Assembly (NCBI GenBank): GCA_025024175.1
Contig: QCXZ01000064.1
Coordinates: 25,106,286-25,170,285 of the forward strand
Source: Rhyzopertha dominica
Lineage: Eukaryota; Arthropoda; Insecta; Coleoptera; Bostrichidae
Direction: 5' to 3'
DNA length: 64,000 bases
The notes under the pieces are model-generated. The model did no database searches. It saw only the letters and a list, made by a program, of their open reading frames with translations, and had not been told where the DNA came from. Shown one piece after another: positions 56,728 through 64,000 of the stretch. Position numbers and translations under genes: made by a program. How positions within the stretch are numbered: the first letter of the stretch is position 1; the number at the start of each line of letters is the position of its first letter.

Positions 56728-57054
56728 CTACTGAAGAGTTTTTGCTTGTTTTTCTCTAAATAAGAAGTCTGTGTATGTATTACGTCGAATTTCTACCAAG
56801 TGGAAAGGAGCGTAACAAACGCAAACATTGATTTTGTGATAGGTCGTAAACAGAATTGAGTTTTTCTGAAGATTTATTATTCGATTTTCAGGACAAAATG
56901 ATCCGTCATCCATGTATAAATCAAATCCGTTTGCAATCAATGAGTGACAAATTTGCTTGCATTTTGTCCGGGAAAACCGTGTTCGTGTTTTATTTTTTTG
57001 ATAGAAATGCGGCAGTACGGTGATAGTATTTAACTTTGTTGCTAAATAGCTCAA
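56728..57054 (-). pseudogene. Possible transposase fragment (DDE type)
   Basis: The minus-strand frame reads TRFSRTKCKQICHSLIANGFDLYMDDGSFCPENRIINLQKNSILFTT. The order R..C..I...L.......YMDD.SFC resembles the region around the first catalytic aspartate of some Tc1/mariner-related transposases (normally DDE.Y). Only one motif supports this. It may be an unrelated open frame. Confidence 0.3.
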
Positions 57055-60000
57055 ATTTACTCTACATATTAGGCATTTCCCATAATTAGCATTCTAACCC
57101 TACTTTGAGATTGCGCGGACTAACGGAAAGTTCAATTTCAGCTGTTTGTAAGGGTTTTACATTGCATGTAAATTTTTAATATTTTACATTAAGAATGTAA
57201 ATCAAGGAGGAGTCAATAAAAGTTTTTGAGAAACTTCCAAACAATTCCTTAATGGTGTGTGCTATTGCTAAAGATGATTAACCTTTGTATTGGAACTCTG
57301 TGTTTGCTCTACTGTGAAAGAGGGCTAGAACTTTATCGGTCTACAAAGACTAAAGTTCTGGAGTCTGTTATACAAAATTAATATTTAGCATGCTTTTATA
57401 TGAAATAGCTTGATAGTTATCAACACAGTCAGTCTTAGACAACTCATTTGCGTGCTTGGGTCAATGGTGATATATTGCCAAAGAACTGAGTGCCTTTGAG
57501 ATAACGCTCACATTGGGCGCGTTTGAGTTAAAGTATGAAGATCCCCAGCGCTACAATTTCAGTAAACTTTTATTTAATATGTCTGCGTATTACAGATTTT
57601 TCAATTGCCGCGCTTGTATAGCTCTGGCGTAGAACTACGCTACTAAATTATATAATTTCATTGAAAGTGAACCTGCTCGCTAAATATTGTTCTGAAAATA
57701 AACTGTATTTCAATATAAATAAGTGGAGACTGGTATTTTTACAAGAAAACTGCACCCGGATTTAAATTATTATGCATCCTTAACAATAACAAGCTGACCT
57801 TTATGCAATATAAATATGACTTGTAAGTCTCGTCGGAGATGTGCTGTATTTTAAATATTGTAAGGTAATAAAAATCCACGAACATGACGAATGCTTTGCG
57901 CTGGGCTTTTATACAGTGTAAGCTAAATTATGCCTGCTTAGTCGGCTCCTGGACATGTCCCCAACTGTATCTATGGCTAGCATACGTAATCAGCATTTTG
58001 GAAAAAATCGAGTGTCAAGGAATTCTGAGCAGCGTTCCAGCCCCAAATTCCTGTCTAGCTAAACTTTTTGAACAAAGAAGAACCATAATTTTCAAAAACT
58101 CACTAGTATTCAGAATGACGTACTTTACAGATGTATGTTTTATCATTGTCTGAATATTCAGACAACGGTTTTATGCTAATTCATTTACTTCTTTATTACA
58201 CCAGCAGATATTTGCATTTATTCTTTTTTGCTGTACTTTTAGTATAATAGCATTAAACCATTTGAGAATACTACACTGAAACTTTCAAAATATTATAGTG
58301 AAGCTTGGACAGCGTTTAAATTGCACCGTATGTAAGACTCGACAGGATAGTGCTTTTTCAAAGTTTGAATAATTCATGAAAAAAAAACTGACCTTTAATT
58401 CATTTGTATTCATTCGTTTAGGACTAACTACGTTAAAGTCAGAATAAAACAGAAAAAAGCCATAATTTCAACATTTTTAATTTTAGGTACATTACTGGAA
58501 CACTGAAAAAATTGCGATTTGTTGAAGCCACAGCTTACTCTTGTTTGTATTGAAGAAAAGGTAAGTTTATTTCACATCAAGAAAATGAGATCTTATTTGC
58601 AAAACTGAATTTGTTTTTACACCTTTTAATGTATAATTAAAAATAGCGATGTTGGGGGAATAAGATAATATATTCAAAATTCATAAAAGAACGTTACAGT
58701 ATTGGTAACCACAGTTGCTATAACGAATTTTTAAATCTAGATCCACAAATCTTTACATACTGTATACAATGTCCCGAAATTTTTAAAATGGCGTACCGTG
58801 CTGGTCGCGTCCCTTTCCCCTTGCCATATGCCCCGTAATGAAATATTAACTCGCAGAGTCTAACCGAAGACTTCTTCCGTTAAAACAGGAGCATGTAATT
58901 TGTAAACTAATATATGACAATTACACAAGTTGAATTTAACCTCAAACCAATGTTCCCAGAACAAGTAATCCATAAATGAAAACAAATTGACGGGGGTGGA
59001 GGTATTTGCCAAATGCCGGTTGTTCGAGGTCCATCAATAAATAAGGTACAACGAAGAGTCGATGTTCAATTACTATATTTAAGGTGGTTGCGGATATGTA
59101 CCGCACGCTCTAATTAATTTACCACAAAATAAATATATAATACGGGAATTTTATATTGTTAGTCAAAGCAGATTTGCTATAATAAAGAACGTTTCTGTAT
59201 TTTTGAAGCCTTGTGTTAAGTCCATCAGCAGGAATATATGATGGCAATTCATGAACTTATTACATATGTATGTTATTACATAACTTAGTGGACCGATTGT
59301 TAGAAGGCCTTACACATTTTTTTGAAATGGCAAAAAAATCCATAGTTCCAAGTAGTTTAATTCTATGTCACGCCGGAAATACTATTCAAATTGCAAGAAA
59401 AAAAACTGTTTTCTTTGTGTTCTATGGCTCGAAACATATGCACGTCATTCGTAGTAAGGTAACACACCCTCATTATCTGTAACATCGTGAAACAAATAAT
59501 ATTAACCTTTGTATCCATTAAAATGTCTTGCTGAACAGATATAGCAATGAAAAGTATAGCCTTCGAACGAACACACAAGCTACTTGTTTTAATAAGGCAA
59601 GATAGGTTGCTTCTGTATCAACTGCCTCATGGGGTTTTATAATTAGTTATTTACTGTTTTATGAGATTGGCTCGAGCAAAGTTTTAACCACCAAAAGTGA
59701 TTCCAAAAGAAGCTTCCATGCCACAGAGCAATTTAGATGATGCATAGAGCGCTGGTGTCAGCACACTAGGGCTACGGCAAAGTTGTCCACGCCAACAAAA
59801 TCTATTATTTAATAATATTTATTTTCTTGTAATCCATAGACTTCTTTATCTTCTGCAGTTTATGAGTGTGATGTTTCTATAAGTTACAGATGACGGAAAT
59901 AAGAACCTTATTTCATATCAGAGTATTAATTAGTTATTATTGAAATCCCTACTTAATACTTTTGTGGGGAAATTGCCTACATGCATACATAATAACATAA

Positions 60001-61908
60001 CATAACATAGTAAGCTATAGCAATACGAATATTGTCATTATATTGTTTCCAATTCAAAAATCGATGTTGATCCGTTGATATTAAGATTTGGATTTAAAAT
60101 GTCACCGCTTTAAATATATATAATAAATATATAAGCTGAAGTAGTACACAACAATTGGTTTGAGTAAGAAATTCAAAAACTAACAAAAAACATTAACAAG
60201 GTTTGCATTTCTCTTAATTTAGTTTTTAATCGGGTATAAGTAATATTATTCTGAAATGTTGGTGGTAATACGGAATATCAAATATTACTTTCTAAGTAAT
60301 AACAGGAGTTGTGTATTGCCATTCATTTGTTTACGTAGTGTAGTCAATGTTAAAGAAAATCAATAAGTACAATTATTACTCAGCAGCGTTATCTCTAAGT
60401 AATTAATCTGCTTATAACTGGGATCAACTGAAATTAGTCATTTAAAAATTTAAACACAATTGCTCCAATGGAACGGTAGAGGAATTGAATTGGATCTATT
60501 ATATGTAACAAAAGTATAAAGTTGTACATAAAAGTTTATTTTTTGACGGTACAAGGTAATACATGCTGCTTTGTTCCTACTATTAATTTTAAGTAAGCTT
60601 GGTTATAACAAAAAAACTTCATTTAGATTTAAGACAAGCCTTTCATTTCACACCAAAGTTTAGTGTAATAAAATAGCACAGAATTAACTGACAAAGTTTA
60701 TGATTTACAGGTTTTCAATAATTTAATTTTACCAGTACCTTCTTTAGGTACTAAAAGTTTATCCAGTAAAGCAATAATGGACATTACTAAAGACAAAATA
60801 CATAAAAAGTACAACGGTACATAGTAATAAATATTGTATAGAATTATTGGAGCTATATCTAAAAAAGGTTTTTGCCAATTCAAAAGTAAAATTGGATATA
60901 ATTGGCTTGGTGACGTCGAGAAGCTTGAGGGTATTTCTAACCAAAATAAATACAATAAGCATAATAAGATTAAGCTTACGCTGGAATTGTAATATGTACA
61001 AGGTATTCTTAATTTCTTAGATTTGAGCATTAAAATTAAAAACAATAATTATAAATTTGCTATTTTTCATAAAACTACCGTAATGCCGTTGCACGATACA
61101 TAGTGCATCTATACATCCACAACACACAGATTGGCTGCCATGATCCCTATATTTACAGACTGAATGGCACATCACTCATTAAAGCAGAATTTAGTACAGA
61201 AGTGAAATAGGTATATTAAAGATGTTCCAATTAGTACCTAATCGTTATATCTCAGGAATTGTACACAAAACTTCTAATAAAAATGGAATAGTAACTAAAG
61301 GAATAGTATTTAAGGAAACGTTCAACAATAACGAAAACATTTTTAAGAGCGATTACCCACATTGCAAAATAGCTTTAAATAAAATAAGTAAAAGATCCAA
61401 TAGACAGATTTGATAAATATTTTGAATCAAAATTAAAAAACATTTGCATGCTTAAAAGGGTCATTTGAAGTTGGATCTATACTTTATTCAAGTTCAGGTG
61501 ATGTAATTAACAAAGAGTCATATTTTTAAGAAGGAAAACAAAAATAATATTATATCATCATAAGGATAACAGACTAAAAATTCAATTTTCATTTTTTCAA
61601 AACTTTTCAAGGTTTAAAATCATCCCAAATAATATTAACAAATTGGTGAATTAAGGTCAGTTGACATGAAGTTCATGGACGATTTTTAATATTTTATTGT
61701 GATCTATTAACCATTCTTGACAATAACTTTAAAGAGAAAAAACTATGACATTATTTATAATTTCACGTACAAAAAGAGCATGTTTAATTGAACACCCTTA
61801 TATGGTAAAACAAATGGAATTAATGTCTTACTTACCATTTGCTTTATTTTATTAACAAGGATTTGAGTATAATATATGTATTATATGCGTTGATGACTGT
61901 ATTTTAAT
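57055..61908. other. Long AT-rich stretch without recognised gene
   Basis: Short open frames (57884-58153, 59270-59482, 60698-61045, 61222-61413) show no family similarity. A small AACAT tandem repeat lies at about 59988-60010. Confidence 0.3.
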
Positions 61909-62184
61909 TTATTGCAAACTTATATAATTAGAAAATCGGTCCCCTGAAACAACAACGAAACAAGCGTTGTGGGAATTATCACGTCCAGTTCCCCTTGCCC
62001 TTTGACGTCTTTCTTTTTGGAACAAAGCTCTTGATGTTCGTAAAACTATGGACACATTGGTGTAAACAATTTTGGCAATCCTTCTAGATGACATCCCAGA
62101 TTCACGGAGATTCTTCCATAGTAATGTTAGATAAATGGCGAAATTAGGCACCTCAGAGCATAGACAATTGTTAATTGCCCCCAA
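61909..62184 (-). pseudogene. Tc1-like transposase N-terminal fragment
   Basis: The minus-strand frame reads LRESGMSSRRIAKIVYTNVSIVLRTSRALFQKERRQRARGTGRDNSHNACFVVVSGDRFSNYISLQ. It follows the Tc1 pattern: an HTH with GMS.R.IA......V.R....F, then a GRPR-like hook (GTGRDN) and a DR.....LQ segment. The catalytic DDE domain is missing. The first 20-25 residues may be unrelated sequence. Confidence 0.5.
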
Positions 62185-63000
62185 TATTCTTCGTTTTTAT
62201 ATTTTCGCTTGGTCAGGTCATACCACAACTTTTTATTTAAAATTATTCGTTTAATTTTTAAGTAATGCTATTTCTATGACAGTACAGTTGGTATATTTTT
62301 GCATCTATTGAGCGTAGTAAGTACAACCTAAGTAGGTATGTAAATCATGAAATGCGACAGTATTCTTGTTAAGATTCATAGTACTTCACGCCATATTTTT
62401 TTAAAACATTAAATCATATTCAGATGTTGTACATTAGAAACGTTTACTTTCGGCAGTCATAAGTTCAAGTATATTTTTGATGCATGCTCCTTATTCTAGT
62501 TCTAGGGTCTTAACATTAGGGGTCGACAAATACATTAAATTAGCTAGTGTTGACATTGTATAGTTCCTCCATTGCATTTGAATTCAAAGGAATAATCACG
62601 TTATTTTTACGATAAAAAAGAACTAACAGGTTCCGAAGGAATTGAGTACATATCTATCTGGAACATTTATACCTATAATCACATCTTATTGCATGCAATT
62701 ATTGTTGAACAATTAGAGTAATCAACCGCTTTCCATGATAAGCAAGTGTTTTAAGTTGCCCGGTATTGACACCTGCAAAATGAGCTTTGATAATCTATAA
62801 TAATCTAATGCATTTGAACTGTTGGTTGATGAGCACTATAAAGCTATACCGTTTCTTCTTTCAGGTGTGTAGTTATTAATAATTTTGTATATTTCCCATA
62901 TAAAAGACTATTTACTATTTACCTTTATTAGCGTATACTACTCTAAAATGATCATGAAATTTGTGCTGATACTTGTGTACCTATTAATATCCCAAACCCA
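62185..63000. other. Intergenic stretch without recognised gene
   Basis: AT-rich sequence; nothing recognised. Confidence 0.35.
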
Positions 63001-63420
63001 CCGATGCGGCATTTTAATATCTATTTATTCGCGCGATTTTGTGCGCGCTGCATAAAAACTTTCAATAAAACCTGCCACTTTCTAAGGGCGAGTGAGTCTT
63101 TAGCAAACTCAATCAATAGCTCACTCGAAAACGTTTAGATAAATGCCAATTTGTGTTGGTCGACTTCCCCGAAAGCGGGGAATAAAAAGCCCGCGGTGAA
63201 TCTTCCATTTTACCGGAAGCACTAAGGCCTAAAAGCTCACTGTACTTCCGTCACGGGAACTTTTCTGCACTCGCCGTTTTGTTTCTATTGGATCCTCCGG
63301 CGCCTGCGTTCCGGGACCCTCCTCAGAAAACTTGGGATATTGGGGAATCAATAGTTTAATACATGCGCCATTGTTGAAGCGACTTCTGTAAGGGTGGCGC
63401 GCGGAGAGGGTTTTCGCTAA
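63001..63420. other. GC-rich island with strong short hairpins
   Basis: About 400 bp richer in GC than the flanks. It holds a perfect 8-bp inverted repeat CGAGTGAG/CTCACTCG (63089-63096 and 63120-63127) and a hairpin TTCCCCG-AAAG-CGGGGAA (63165-63182). No long frame is present. It may be a promoter/enhancer or a structured RNA. The class is not recognised. Confidence 0.35.
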
Positions 63421-63737
63421 TACTGGATGCCTTGCAGGTAGTACCTACATAGTTCAGGAAAAAAAATTTGATTTTAATAGTCGCACAATGAAAAAATATA
63501 TTCCGCACAGTAGAGAAATTCCAAAAGCCTAAAAGCTAATATATGATTTTATTTGTGTTCTGATTGCCCCATTTTGAATTACTTTCATTTGATTCATAGA
63601 CTAATTCATATAAATGCAAAAACTGTTAAAGTAAGCACTAACACAGATTTGTTTGCTAGTCAAATATGTGCTATCACTGCCACTTTCTGGCGACAATAGC
63701 AGAAGTCCGCTGCGAAGCTTGCAGATAAGAAGCTACT

Positions 63738-63929
63738 CAGCTGCAAAAGCACCGGATGACGTTCAATAGCATTTCATATATATAGTAAACCTAGAAATAT
63801 GTATGCTACTTTGACCCGGAATTTGATTAGGGCTTTGGTAGTGCAGTGGCAGCACATCTGACCAGCAATCAAAAGGTTCCGGGTTCGATCCCGGGTTAAA
63901 GCGGGCAATACTTTTTCAGAAATACATTG
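63738..63929 (+). mobile_element. SINE with internal tRNA-like module (better preserved copy)
   Basis: The leader CAGCTGCAAAAGCACCGG...TATATAGTAAAC...GCTACTTTGACC precedes a tRNA-like module at 63831-63902. The module has a perfect A box TAGTGCAGTGG (63839-63849), a D arm GTGC/GCAC, a 7-nt anticodon-like loop CCAGCAA, and a perfect T arm CCGGG-TTCGATC-CCGGG that includes the B box. The tail CAATACTTTTTCAG is shared with the 51-kb copy. The acceptor stem is weak (two G-T pairs) and the anticodon stem has a mismatch, so I call it a SINE, not a tRNA gene. Confidence 0.7.
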
Positions 63930-64000
63930 GCCTGCAAACTCAATTAATATTAATATGCTTAGTTGGAGGATATGGGCTGAAAATAATTCACACAAAAATT

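Noticed and set aside
60698..61045. 115-codon minus-strand hydrophobic ORF as a membrane protein
   Set aside because: The hydrophobicity follows from AT-rich codons, an overlapping ORF lies in another frame, and no homology is recognised.
63831..63902. Functional tRNA-Ala(AGC) gene
   Set aside because: The acceptor stem is weak, the anticodon stem is mismatched, and the same module with the same leader and tail occurs at 51 kb, as in a SINE.
1..64000. CRISPR arrays, bacterial operons, rRNA genes
   Set aside because: No spaced direct repeats, no operon-like coding density and no rRNA words. The content is eukaryotic repeat DNA.

Overview
The window looks like repeat-rich, AT-rich intergenic DNA from an invertebrate, most likely an arthropod and perhaps an insect. 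The evidence is Penelope-like elements (PLEs) with GIY-YIG endonucleases, Ty3/gypsy elements, relics of a mariner/Tc1-type transposase family, hAT and Tc1 fragments, and tRNA-derived SINEs. I see no intact host gene, rRNA, functional tRNA or CRISPR array. Almost everything recognisable is a mobile element or its relic. Single N bases are scattered through the window, many of them inside repeats, so the assembly there is probably a consensus of similar copies.

Layout. 0.3-0.8 kb: a foldback element. 2.3-3.6 kb: a hAT fragment abutting an old PLE palindrome. 4.6-5.1 kb: a dispersed repeat, with a second copy at 19.3 kb. 5.6-8.6 kb: two decayed gypsy pol relics, the second split by a solo LTR. 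11.3-12.1, 14.7-15.0, 18.6-18.8 and 37.1-37.3 kb: fragments of one mariner-like transposase family, all on the minus strand. 18.1-18.5 kb: an inverted-repeat element with a decayed hammerhead motif. 21.2-26.75 kb: a young gypsy element on the minus strand with two LTRs, a TSD, PBS, PPT, gag and a pol broken by single-base frameshifts. 28.16-33.4 kb: two nested PLE palindromes. 33.4-35.3 kb: a gypsy relic with its 3' LTR. 42.2-46.1 kb: a tRNA-like pseudogene, a non-LTR reverse transcriptase relic and a 5'-truncated LINE insertion. 50.9-51.2 and 63.7-63.9 kb: a SINE family. 53.3-54.0 kb: a TA-flanked DNA element. 61.9 kb: a Tc1 fragment. The remainder is AT-rich DNA with a few GC-richer islands that could be regulatory.

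The most interesting system is the PLE set. All three PLE insertions are head-to-head palindromes with an asymmetric loop. The PLE-B palindrome (28169-33336, once the nested PLE-A insertion is removed) has two arms of exactly 1076 bp around a 247-bp loop. Its turning point is a 20-bp inverted repeat inside the reverse-transcriptase ORF. This is what is expected if a cDNA 3' end folded back and primed on itself. The PLE-B 3' tails, and those of the older relative at 3.6 kb, also carry a compact type-I hammerhead ribozyme fold whose stem I shows compensatory changes between families. PLE-A carries a variant in which the core C3-G8 pair is replaced by U3-A8.
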